Made by a program: the position numbers and the translations under genes. Below are positions 26,426-35,502 of a stretch of DNA of 64,000 nt, one piece after another. Under the pieces are notes generated by a model. The model was not told where the DNA came from. It searched no databases and saw only the letters and a program-made list of their open reading frames with translations. The stretch is from NCBI GenBank assembly GCA_001564055.1, contig LKNB01000007.1, positions 1 through 64,000 of the forward strand. The letters run 5' to 3'. The stretch comes from Rhodothermaceae bacterium Tc-Br11_B2g6_7. GTDB taxonomy: Bacteria > Bacteroidota > Rhodothermia > Rhodothermales > Salinibacteraceae. The first letter of the stretch is position 1. Each line of letters opens with the position of its first letter.

Positions 26426-28246
26426 CTACAACCCTTCCGCCGTGCCTTCGGACCGAGGGTCGGGTACCCCCTCGTAGATGCAGCCCTCCCGAGCCAGTTC
26501 GGCAGCGCGCATACCGGCATCATCTGCCAGTACATCCGTGGCGTCGCACACCACCATGATGCCCTGCGCCCGTCCCCAGCGCGTGGTGCCACCCGACAGC
26601 GCCCAGCCCTTGGCCCGCAGCGCCGCCCGCACATCGGGCGCCAGACCCAACCGCTCATGCCGTAGCGCCTCTGGCTGCCACTGATGATGTACCCGCGGCG
26701 CCGCGATGGCCTCCGACAGCTCCATGCCGTGGTCGACCAGATTCAGGATGACCTGAAATACCGTCGTGATGATCGTGGACCCTCCCGGCGAGCCAATCAG
26801 CAAGAGGAGCTCGCCCTCCGGGTCCTCCACGATGGTGGGCGTCATGGATGAGAGCGGGCGCTTGCCCGGCGCAATCGCGTTCGCCTCCGAGCCAATCAGT
26901 CCAAACATATCGGGTTCACCGGGCTTGGCCGTGAAGTCCGCCATTTCGTTGTTCAGGAAGAATCCCGCGCCGTCAACGGCCACCTTGGAGCCGTAAAGCG
27001 CGTTAATCGTGGTGGTGAGACTCACGGCCATCCCGTCGCGGTCGACGGCGCCATAGTGGGTCGTCTCAGTCGACTCCCAGCCGGGCGGCACGCCGGCCTT
27101 CACCGAATCGCTGGGTGTGATGCGGTCCGGATCGAATGTCCGCATGCGGTCGCGGACGTACGCTGGATCCATGAGACCATCTACCGGCATCTCCACAAAA
27201 TCAGGATCACCGGGGTACGTGGCCCGGTCGGCGTAGGCGCGGCGCATGGCTTCGGCCATCAGGTGGATGGTGGCGCTGCCTCCAAACCCGAGGGCCGCCA
27301 GGTCGAAGGCCTCCACCGCTGAAAGAAGTTGCCCCAGCGCGATCCCCCCAGAGGAGGGCGGCCCCATACTGATGATGCGATGGTCGCGGTAGCTCATCGT
27401 GACGGCCTCCCGCTCGACGGGGGCGTACGCCTGCAGGTCGTCATGCGAGATCAGCCCTTCACCCCGGGTCATCTCTTCCACTATCAGATCGGCGGTTTCG
27501 CCCCGGTAAAACCCGTCGGCCCCTTCGGCCTCAATGCGGCCAAGGACCTGCGCCAGATCCGCTTGCACCAGCGTATCCCCAGCGACCCAAGCGTCATCCT
27601 TTGTAAAATAGCGCGCGCTTCCAGGAAAAGCGAGAAAGTCTGACCGGTACCGGTTGAGCCGGTCGGCCTCCCGCGCCGAGATGGGAAAGCCTTCCCCTGC
27701 CAGCCGGATCGCCGGTTGCAGCACCTCAGCCCTGGACAACGCACCGAAGCGCTCGTGCGCGTGGAGCAGCCCCGCGACGGTGCCCGGTACACCGGCAGCC
27801 AGATGACCCCGTTGGCGCCGCTCCGTGTCGATCTCACCATCATCGTCCAGATACAGATCCTCCGTCGCTCCCGACGGCGCCTCCTCCCGGTGGTCGATCG
27901 TGAGCGTCTCGCCGTCGGGCAGGCGAAGCACCATAAATCCACCTCCCCCCAGGTTACCAGCCATCGGGTGGGTTACGGCCAAGGTAAACCCTGTAGCGAC
28001 GGCCGCATCCACCGCGTTGCCTCCAGCCGCGAGCATCTGCTGCCCGGCGGCCGTCGCATGCCGCTCAGCCGAAACGACCATGCCTTCCCCGGCCCGCACG
28101 GGCTCGGCCACGGCGCCAACCTGCGCCTGCGCATTGCTGAACGGAAAAATGAGCAGAAAAAGGAGACCGAATACCTGAAGCGCAGGGTGCTGCCGTGATG
28201 ATGTCATGGGGAGCTCAGCATGATGGGTAGTTTCTACACCTGACAC
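26426..28246 (-). CDS. ggt: Gamma-glutamyltransferase (gamma-glutamyltranspeptidase)
   Basis: AGGNAVDAAVATGFTLAVTHPMAGNLGGGGFMVL; autoprocessing region TTHYGAVDRDGMAVSLTTTINALYGS; GSPGGSTIITTVFQ. Confidence 0.95.
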   Translation of the reverse strand: MSGVETTHHAELPMTSSRQHPALQVFGLLFLLIFPFSNAQAQVGAVAEPVRAGEGMVVSAERHATAAGQQMLAAGGNAVDAAVATGFTLAVTHPMAGNLGGGGFMVLRLPDGETLTIDHREEAPSGATEDLYLDDDGEIDTERRQRGHLAAGVPGTVAGLLHAHERFGALSRAEVLQPAIRLAGEGFPISAREADRLNRYRSDFLAFPGSARYFTKDDAWVAGDTLVQADLAQVLGRIEAEGADGFYRGETADLIVEEMTRGEGLISHDDLQAYAPVEREAVTMSYRDHRIISMGPPSSGGIALGQLLSAVEAFDLAALGFGGSATIHLMAEAMRRAYADRATYPGDPDFVEMPVDGLMDPAYVRDRMRTFDPDRITPSDSVKAGVPPGWESTETTHYGAVDRDGMAVSLTTTINALYGSKVAVDGAGFFLNNEMADFTAKPGEPDMFGLIGSEANAIAPGKRPLSSMTPTIVEDPEGELLLLIGSPGGSTIITTVFQVILNLVDHGMELSEAIAAPRVHHQWQPEALRHERLGLAPDVRAALRAKGWALSGGTTRWGRAQGIMVVCDATDVLADDAGMRAAELAREGCIYEGVPDPRSEGTAEGL

Positions 28247-28441
28247 GGATCAATTAGGGGCATCTTTACCTATAAAGCAAATAGTTACATTTAGCGCAGC
28301 ACATGCGTGGTATTTGGTACCTCCAACGTTTAATTTCTGCGCGATTGTACCGATACCGTTTGTAGCACCCTGTAGATCGCGGAGTCCTTTCACGGACTGC
28401 CGCTGCCGTAATCCCTACCATCCGTAAGCCCTCACGCTTCT

Positions 28442-28534
28442 ATGCGCTATCGAGTTGATCAAATGATCAAGGCGATGACGGTTGGAGCGGGCGTCGTCTC
28501 TTTGGTCGTCCTCGCACTTTTCCAGTTCATGTAG
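28442..28534 (+). CDS. Candidate 30-aa single-TM small protein
   Basis: ATG...TAG encoding MRYRVDQMIKAMTVGAGVVSLVVLALFQFM; followed 46 bp later by a strong terminator; absent from the supplied ORF track because of length. Confidence 0.45.
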   Translation: MRYRVDQMIKAMTVGAGVVSLVVLALFQFM

Positions 28535-28579
28535 GCACTTTCGGGTGCCACTCCGCTCCGCATATCTGATGGGTTACGC

Positions 28580-28612
28580 AGCCGGCCTCTTTTGAGAGGC
28601 CGGCTGTTTTTT
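28580..28612 (+). terminator. Intrinsic terminator after the candidate sORF
   Basis: agccggcctct-tttg-agaggccggct-gttttttg, 11-bp perfect stem. Confidence 0.93.
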
Positions 28613-28686
28613 GTACGGCTCAGATTTTCGTATGCTGTTCGGCGGCTATCGCCTCGCTACGCTCCTCGCCTGCTGCTACGCCTCTC

Positions 28687-30534
28687 ATGACCTTCACGCT
28701 CCTCGACTGGTTGCTGGTGGGCGCGTACCTGGCTGTGGCGGCCGGGCTGGCGCTGTACTTTACGCGGCGCGCCGGGCAAGACACCACGGAGTTCTTTTTG
28801 GCCGGACGGCAACTGCCCTGGTGGATCGCGGGGACGAGCATGGTGGCCACCACGTTTGCCGCTGATACGCCGCTTGCGGTCACGGAGTTGGTGGCCGAGA
28901 GTGGCATCGCCGGGAATTGGCTCTGGTGGAATATGGCGCTGGGCGCCATGCTGACGGTCTTTTTCTTTGCTCGCCTTTGGCGCCGCACTGGTATTCTGAC
29001 CGACGTGGAGTTTGTGGAGGTGCGCTACGCCGGTCCGGCTGCGGCCTGGCTGCGTGGCATCAAGGCCCTGTACTTTGGCCTGCTGCTAAACGTGGTCATT
29101 ATCGGCTGGGTGTCGCTGGCCATGGAGACGGTCTTGCGCGTGCTGTTTCCGGACCTGACGGTGTGGGGACAGTCGGAGTTTACGGTACTCGGCACCACGG
29201 TGAGCGCCGCGCTGGTTGTGGTGGGCGGACTGGTGCTGCTGGTGGCGGCCTACTCCCTCCTCTCCGGTCTCTGGGGCGTGGCGGTAACCGATGTGCTGCA
29301 GTTCGTGATTGCCATGGTGGGGTCGGTGCTGCTGGCCTACTTCGTGCTCCGCGAGCCGGCGGTGGGGGGGCTCGCCGGCCTGCGCGCGCAGTTGCCGGAC
29401 GAGACGTTCAACATGCTACCCACCGTGGGGGCCGCGGCCGAGGGGGTGGCCATGCTCGCCTTGTCTACAGCCTCCTTTGTGGCGTACCTGGGCGTGCAGT
29501 GGTGGGCCAGCTGGTACCCGGGCAGCGAGCCAGGCGGCGGGGGCTATATCGCACAGCGCATGATGAGCGCGCGGGATGAGCAGCAGGCGGTGTTCTCTAC
29601 GCTGTGGTTTACCATTGCCCATTACTGCGTGCGCCCCTGGCCGTGGATTCTGGTGGCGCTGGCCGCCCTTATCCTCTACCCTGACCTCACCGACACGCGC
29701 GAGGGCTTTGTGCTGGCCATGCGCGACGTGCTGCCGGCGGGTATGCTGGGCCTGCTCTTCACAGCGTTTCTGGCCGCCTTCATGAGTACCGTATCGACGC
29801 AGCTCAACTGGGGCGTCTCGTACCTGATGAACGACTTCTGGCGGCGGTTTGTGCAGCCGGAGGGCTCGGAGCGCTACTACGTCCGCGTCTCCCGTATCCT
29901 CACGTTTGTGGTGGCCGTCATAAGTCTGGGCGTAACGGCCCATCTCGATACCATCAGCGGCGCATGGGGGCTAATCCTGACGGCCTCCGCCGGGCTGGGG
30001 CTGGTATTGATCCTGCGATGGTATTGGTGGCGCATCAACGCATGGAGCGAGCTCGTCGCCACCGTTGCACCGATCGTGCTGGTGGCTGTAGCGCTGGTGC
30101 TGGGGCGGTTTGATGTCGCCGTGCCGGGCCTGCAGAGCCCTTTCCCTACCAACCTGTTTGCCGTGACAGGCTTCACCACGGTGCTCTGGCTGGCGGCCAC
30201 GTACCTGACGCGGCCCACGCCGCGCCCCACACTGGAGGCCTTCTACCGACGGGCCCGCCCGGGGGGCAGAGGATGGCGGGCGGTGGCGCAACGGCACCCG
30301 GACGTGGCGGCGGATACCGGACTGGGCCGCCTGGCCCTCGACTGGCTGGCTGGGGTGGCGGTGGTCTACAGCGTGCTCTTCGGTATCGGCTACGGCCTTT
30401 TTGGCGACGCTCCGCGCCTGCTGCTCTGCCTCACGATCGCAGTTGTGGGCACGATCTTTCTGGTCTGGGACCTGCGCGATCCGGCGCGGGGCTTTCGTCG
30501 GCCGTCAAAAGCCCCATCCGAAACGTCTTCGTGA
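28687..30534 (+). CDS. Sodium:solute symporter family protein
   Basis: DWLLVGAYLAVAAGLALYFTRRAGQDTTEFFLAGRQLPWWIAGTSMVATTFAADTPLAVTE. Confidence 0.93.
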   Translation: MTFTLLDWLLVGAYLAVAAGLALYFTRRAGQDTTEFFLAGRQLPWWIAGTSMVATTFAADTPLAVTELVAESGIAGNWLWWNMALGAMLTVFFFARLWRRTGILTDVEFVEVRYAGPAAAWLRGIKALYFGLLLNVVIIGWVSLAMETVLRVLFPDLTVWGQSEFTVLGTTVSAALVVVGGLVLLVAAYSLLSGLWGVAVTDVLQFVIAMVGSVLLAYFVLREPAVGGLAGLRAQLPDETFNMLPTVGAAAEGVAMLALSTASFVAYLGVQWWASWYPGSEPGGGGYIAQRMMSARDEQQAVFSTLWFTIAHYCVRPWPWILVALAALILYPDLTDTREGFVLAMRDVLPAGMLGLLFTAFLAAFMSTVSTQLNWGVSYLMNDFWRRFVQPEGSERYYVRVSRILTFVVAVISLGVTAHLDTISGAWGLILTASAGLGLVLILRWYWWRINAWSELVATVAPIVLVAVALVLGRFDVAVPGLQSPFPTNLFAVTGFTTVLWLAATYLTRPTPRPTLEAFYRRARPGGRGWRAVAQRHPDVAADTGLGRLALDWLAGVAVVYSVLFGIGYGLFGDAPRLLLCLTIAVVGTIFLVWDLRDPARGFRRPSKAPSETSS

Positions 30535-30606
30535 GGCCTGGAACCCACCAGCCTCCCTGCGTTCCACAACCCGCCGTTGATTTCCTGACACAAGCTACGC
30601 TTTGGT

Positions 30607-31008
30607 ATGAGCGACCTCATCATGGTAGGCGACCGCGTCCTGATTCGTCCAGAAACGGGCGACCAGGAAACGGAGTCCGGCCTGGTACTCCCCGCCTCGG
30701 TAACCGAGAAAGAGAAAGTGCGCAGCGGGCGGGTGATGCGGGTGGGCCCGGGCTACATCATGCCAAACCCTGAATATTCGGAGGGTGAGCCGTGGTCGCA
30801 ATCATCAGGAGAGGCCGTGCGCTATCTCCCGCTTCAGGCCAAGCCGGGCGACTTTGCGTTCTTCCTACGGAAGGAGGCCATCGAACTCACCTTTGAGGGC
30901 GGCGTGTATCTGATTGTGCCGCACGGGGCCATCTTGTCGCTGGTCCGTCAGCATCCAGAGGACATGGTGGAAGGACTGGACGACCTGGACGACCTATTCG
31001 GAAACTGA
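30607..31008 (+). CDS. GroES-like co-chaperonin family protein (divergent, extended)
   Basis: IMVGDRVLIRPETGDQETESGLVLPASVTEKEKVRSGRVMRVGPGY...; acidic C-terminus; no groEL nearby. Confidence 0.8.
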   Translation: MSDLIMVGDRVLIRPETGDQETESGLVLPASVTEKEKVRSGRVMRVGPGYIMPNPEYSEGEPWSQSSGEAVRYLPLQAKPGDFAFFLRKEAIELTFEGGVYLIVPHGAILSLVRQHPEDMVEGLDDLDDLFGN

Positions 31009-31027
31009 GCCGGACGTACACAGGAGT

Positions 31028-32917
31028 TCAGGACGCACCATATTGCTCCCACCACGGGGCATCCGGATCGTTGGCAGCTGAATCGGAAGCAGGGGCGGTC
31101 CCTTCTTTCTTGGCTTCCGCTTCCGTTTGCGCGTTATCGGTAGTAGGCGCCGTCGGCCGGGACGGGTGCCCACGCACGGACGGCGGGGGCGGCCCGAGGC
31201 GCAGCAGGTGCTTCACGAAGGCATACCAGGGATACGCGCCATGTGAGCGCAGGCGATCGGCGACCTCTGCCCGGGCCTCCTGCTGCACCGCGCGCTTATT
31301 CTGCAGCCGCTGCACCTCCTCCTCCAGGTGCGTGACCCGTTTTTGGATCATCCGATCAAACCGTCGTCGCTCAGCCGGGGAAAGCGCATCAGGGATGACC
31401 TCGGCATACTGCGCTTCGAGGCTGCGGCGCCAGAGCATCAGCCGCGCCGTACTCTCGTCCCCTACCTGGTGCAGGCCGCGCAGCCGGTCCTGCGATAGAT
31501 CGTAGGCCGTGCGGATGCCGTCGGCTTTGAGGCGCACGATCACCTTATGGCTCAGGCCGTCGATCTGCCGTGCCTCATCGATAAAATGGTATTTGAGCTT
31601 GTCATAGAGCGCCTCGTGCTGCCGCTTCGCCAGTTCGTTTGCCCGGCGCTCCTCCACGCTGGCGAGGACGTCTTGGCGTTGCTGCCGGAGCTGGGCAATC
31701 TCATCGCGGTAGGTGGCGAGCAGCCGGTCGAAGTAGGCCAGCTCCTGATGGAGGCGCCGGCGGCGCTTTTCGGACGGCAGCCGCCGAAACGCGTAAGCTA
31801 CCCAGCCGCCCAGCCCCGCCAGTCCCACGGCCGCCAGCGCTGCGCCCGCCAGCGGGGCTGCGCCCCACGCCAGCCCGACGGCCCCGGCCATTACCACAAG
31901 CACGACCGGCAGAAACCACGGCGCCGTGACGTTCCGCGCGGTGCGGGTCCGTGCCTCACGCTCCAGCGTGTCGGAAAGGGTACGCCGCGCACGACCGACC
32001 CCAGCCTGCAGGGCCGACCCCGTCTCCCCGGCCAGCACCTGCTCCAGCGGGGGCACGGCCTCGGGCTCCAGGTAACAGGCGGTGCGCAGCACGTCGGGCA
32101 ATGCGCCCAGCGTCTGGAGGTCCTCCAGCTCATCAAGCAGGGCGGATCGCGACGGATCGTAGAAATCGCTGGCCCGAAACAACACGTTCTCACCGGTGGT
32201 GAAGCGTGGCCATAGCGACGGCCGCTCGGCGCACGCCAGCAGTGCGGTGTAGACGGCCAGGCCTGCGAAGTGGTCGAGGTACGGCCCGAAATCCTGCTCG
32301 CTGCGGTCGGGGTGCTGGTAGTTGCGGTGGCCCACCTCCGGGCTGGTTCGCCCCCGAAGCGCGGGTACCCACATCGTGTCGTAATCAACAAGATGCAGTT
32401 GCGGCGCGTCGTCCTGGTGCGACACCAGCACGTTGCCGTGTTGGAGGTCTCCATGCGCGATGTCGGCGGCACGTAGCGCCTGAAGCATCGCGGCCCAACG
32501 ACCGGCGAGCCTCCGCAGGACGTCGGGGTCGTCGCGGTGATTGTCCACAAACGCATAGAGCGAGGCGCCCGGGGCCCAGGCCATCTTTACCAGCGGAAGG
32601 GCCCGCCCCTCAACCCGGATGCCCTGGGGCTGGTAGTCAAAAGGGACCGTGTACGGAAGGTCGGCCTGATGCAGGTGCGTGGCAATGGCCTGGTAGCGCG
32701 TCCGCTGGTCTTCCACATCCGTGAGGAAGCACTTCACCGCCCACCGTTGGCCGTCTCGGTGCATCGGGAAGACCGCAGCAAATGCCCCGGTAATGGCGCG
32801 CGGCAGGCCAAGCGTATTTACCTCGGGCGTGGCCTGCTGCAGATCCGCATCCGTAAAGGCCACCTCAGGCACCTGCAGGGCTTCCTGATAGTCGCCGGGC
32901 GTGGGGTAGCGATCCAT
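31028..32917 (-). CDS. Protein-kinase-like protein with TM segment, coiled coil and C-terminal helix-hairpin-helix
   Basis: Lys in WAVKCF; catalytic-loop-like HGDLQHGNVLV; DFG-like VDYDTM; HhH-like QIDGLSHKVIVRLKADGIRTAYDLSQDRLRGLHQVGDESTARLMLWR. Confidence 0.8.
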   Translation of the reverse strand: MDRYPTPGDYQEALQVPEVAFTDADLQQATPEVNTLGLPRAITGAFAAVFPMHRDGQRWAVKCFLTDVEDQRTRYQAIATHLHQADLPYTVPFDYQPQGIRVEGRALPLVKMAWAPGASLYAFVDNHRDDPDVLRRLAGRWAAMLQALRAADIAHGDLQHGNVLVSHQDDAPQLHLVDYDTMWVPALRGRTSPEVGHRNYQHPDRSEQDFGPYLDHFAGLAVYTALLACAERPSLWPRFTTGENVLFRASDFYDPSRSALLDELEDLQTLGALPDVLRTACYLEPEAVPPLEQVLAGETGSALQAGVGRARRTLSDTLEREARTRTARNVTAPWFLPVVLVVMAGAVGLAWGAAPLAGAALAAVGLAGLGGWVAYAFRRLPSEKRRRRLHQELAYFDRLLATYRDEIAQLRQQRQDVLASVEERRANELAKRQHEALYDKLKYHFIDEARQIDGLSHKVIVRLKADGIRTAYDLSQDRLRGLHQVGDESTARLMLWRRSLEAQYAEVIPDALSPAERRRFDRMIQKRVTHLEEEVQRLQNKRAVQQEARAEVADRLRSHGAYPWYAFVKHLLRLGPPPPSVRGHPSRPTAPTTDNAQTEAEAKKEGTAPASDSAANDPDAPWWEQYGAS

Positions 32918-32920
32918 AGG

Positions 32921-33634
32921 TTACGCGTCGGCTGAAAAAGAGAGGGTGAGGAGGGTGCTGTCATCGTTGCGCAGTTTCCCGTTCGCTTGTGCGGCGCGAA
33001 GGGTAGCTTTGCGTTTCGGGGGCGACATACGCGCAAGGTCGACCGCCCGATGCGGGTGGAGCAGGTAGGCTGCCACCGCATCTGTGGCCAGCCAGAGCTG
33101 GTCCCCCGCCCCCACCTCTCCGGTCACGACCTGGACGTCAGGCACGGCGGCATCGGGCCGGCTGGAAAGCAAGGCTGGGTGGTGGGTGAACGCGTCCGGA
33201 TCGTCCATCGGCCATGCGCGATGCAGCACACCCTCTCGCAGATGAAGCAAGCAGCAGTCGCCCACCGCATGCGCCGTGTACGCGCCATCGGCCTGGAGGC
33301 TAACCCCAAGAAACGCCGCATGGGCACCCTCTTCGGCTTTGGCTGCGGCATACCATGGCAGAGGGGCATCAGCCGACACCGTGTCCTCGGCCCATGTTAC
33401 CCGACACGCGCTCAGCCATGCCTCCTGATCCGCCATCACGTCTGCATCGTTGACGTACGCCTCGGCAAGCGTGCGGGCCCATGGCCCGGAGAACGCCGAC
33501 TCGGTGGCGCCATCGGTGACCGCCGCCCGTACGGGCCAGGCGTCTGTAGCGAGGGCGTAGGCGTCCTCGTACTCGGCCTCGGCGTGGCCGGCCTTGGGGA
33601 AGGCAATGATGTGTGTAGCGACCGTCACGGCCAT
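32921..33634 (-). CDS. PP2C-like protein phosphatase
   Basis: EYEDAYALATDAWPVRAAVTDGATESAFSGPWARTLAEAY; GDQLWLATDAVAAYLL. Confidence 0.82.
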   Translation of the reverse strand: MAVTVATHIIAFPKAGHAEAEYEDAYALATDAWPVRAAVTDGATESAFSGPWARTLAEAYVNDADVMADQEAWLSACRVTWAEDTVSADAPLPWYAAAKAEEGAHAAFLGVSLQADGAYTAHAVGDCCLLHLREGVLHRAWPMDDPDAFTHHPALLSSRPDAAVPDVQVVTGEVGAGDQLWLATDAVAAYLLHPHRAVDLARMSPPKRKATLRAAQANGKLRNDDSTLLTLSFSADA

Positions 33635-33651
33635 CCGGACCTTGTAAGAAG

Positions 33652-34515
33652 CTATCGCAGCGTGCTCGGGCGGGTGCCGATCTCCAGGAAGCGCACGAGC
33701 GCCACCGGGTCAGCATTGAACACAAACCCGCGCGTATCGAGCGTTACGCGGTAGCCTTCCTGCTCGGCGGCGGCGCGCATGGAGAACGGGAGCGTGCTCG
33801 ACATCTGATAGAGCTGCCGTGCGTACTCGTCATCGGGCAACTCGCCCATCGCGTCCGGCAGTTCAACCGCAGGCTCTTCCGACTCCGAGAGGTGAATGTT
33901 GAAGAGGAGCACATCGCCGTCGTCGGTGGCAAAGGAGCGGACCTGCTGTGCGTACTGCAGCGGATCGCCGTCGGTGGCTTCCCCATCCGTCACGTTTAGC
34001 ACAATAGGCGGGTAATTGTGTGGATGGAGGTCGATCCAGTCCCGCACGGTCTGCGCGGCCAGATCCAGCGCCTGGCACATTGGCGTGCCGTTTTTGGCCT
34101 GCGGATCGAACCAGATCGGGGTTTGGACGCGGCGCTTCGTCACGCCGCCGGACCCATCCGGCACTTCTTTGGTGCGCTGCTCCATGCGCAGCGGCTGCTC
34201 GGCCAGATGGCTGATGGGAATCAGCACGTCTGTGGCCCCCTGGTCCGGCGCTGGCCGTACGACGGGTTGCACGCGCTGTCCGTACCCGATCACGCCAACG
34301 TGAAAGTAGTCGCGTACGCCGTCCTCCTTTGCGCAGCGCAGGATAAGGTTCTGCAGCAGCTTGTTGACCGTATCGGCCAGCACCCGCGCCTTGCTCGGGG
34401 CAGCGTCTCCCTTCTCTTTGGCGCCTCCGAAGGCATCCTGCATGGAAGCTGATTGGTCCAGCAGAAAAAGAAACGCGGTGGGGGCGGTGCGGCTGATTTC
34501 AGCGCTGTAAGCCAT
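33652..34515 (-). CDS. VWA-domain protein (TerY-like)
   Basis: MIDAS FLFLLDQSASMQD; PPIVLNVTDGEATDGDP. Confidence 0.88.
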   Translation of the reverse strand: MAYSAEISRTAPTAFLFLLDQSASMQDAFGGAKEKGDAAPSKARVLADTVNKLLQNLILRCAKEDGVRDYFHVGVIGYGQRVQPVVRPAPDQGATDVLIPISHLAEQPLRMEQRTKEVPDGSGGVTKRRVQTPIWFDPQAKNGTPMCQALDLAAQTVRDWIDLHPHNYPPIVLNVTDGEATDGDPLQYAQQVRSFATDDGDVLLFNIHLSESEEPAVELPDAMGELPDDEYARQLYQMSSTLPFSMRAAAEQEGYRVTLDTRGFVFNADPVALVRFLEIGTRPSTLR

Positions 34516-34692
34516 GCGGCACGGACGTGGGATTGCTGAGAGGACGACGGACTATTTCGGGCGGCTATACCGATGCCCCTGCCCGTGAGATTCCCCGACC
34601 GGCGCGCAGGCGGACGGCTCCACAGGATGTTTACGGTCTGCTGCACCCGACCATTACGTGACCACAGCCATCCGCAGGGGCGGTTTGGGATT

Positions 34693-35457
34693 TTACATCC
34701 GAATCAACAGCCGGTGCGCCCGCTCCTTGTAGATCACATCGGTAACATCCCCGAACGGCATGGCGATGGCCTTGCGGTACTGCTCTTTTGCTTCTTCCGT
34801 GCGGCCTTTCTCTTGCAGCACGCGGCCCAGCTCGTACCGATGCACCACGCGGTCTTCCAGGGCGATCGCCTGTCGGTAATCGGCCTCGGCCTGTGCGAAG
34901 GATGCGTCTGGTAGGCCCCCATACACGAGGCGCACGATGGTGCGGGCCGCCCAGCCCAGGCTAGCGATCTCGTAATGCCAGCGCCCACGAACGTGATACG
35001 CCAGATCGTTCGTCTCATCCAATGCGATGGCCCGGTCCGCATGGGTGCGCATGTCGCGGGACAGCTCCACTTGGCGGCGGGTGCCTTCGACCAGCGCCAA
35101 CCGCCCCGCGCAAACGGACTTTGTGAGATGTGCATGGCTGCTTTCCGGAGCCAACGTGATCGCTGTAGCCGCCTCGTCAAACGCTTGCAGCAAGAGCGTC
35201 TGCTGCCGGTCGCTGTCCTCTACCCGTTCGGCCACATCGGTGCGTGTGCGGGCCATGCGCCAGAGGATGCCAGCATGCGCTGGGTACTCGGCATGCAGCG
35301 CCTCCAGCTCCGTGAGAATCAGCTCAAAGTCGCCCGTGTCGCGCAGGGCTTCGAGGCGCTTGAGGTCTTCCTCGAGATCAGTCGCGCCCAGGCTGGAGCC
35401 TGCACCAAGCAGGGTAATCACTGCCACGATGAGGAGGTTTGTAAGCCGCTGTCGCAT
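34693..35457 (-). CDS. Exported TPR protein, RMDN (regulator of microtubule dynamics)-like, copy A
   Basis: Signal peptide; LAYHVRGRWHYEIASLGWAARTIVRLVYGGLPDASFAQAEADYRQAIALEDRVVHRYELGRVL. Confidence 0.8.
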   Translation of the reverse strand: MRQRLTNLLIVAVITLLGAGSSLGATDLEEDLKRLEALRDTGDFELILTELEALHAEYPAHAGILWRMARTRTDVAERVEDSDRQQTLLLQAFDEAATAITLAPESSHAHLTKSVCAGRLALVEGTRRQVELSRDMRTHADRAIALDETNDLAYHVRGRWHYEIASLGWAARTIVRLVYGGLPDASFAQAEADYRQAIALEDRVVHRYELGRVLQEKGRTEEAKEQYRKAIAMPFGDVTDVIYKERAHRLLIRM

Positions 35458-35502
35458 GAAAAGCCGTGTAGGGCGATGAACACGAACCAGTGACCGTTGG
35501 CG

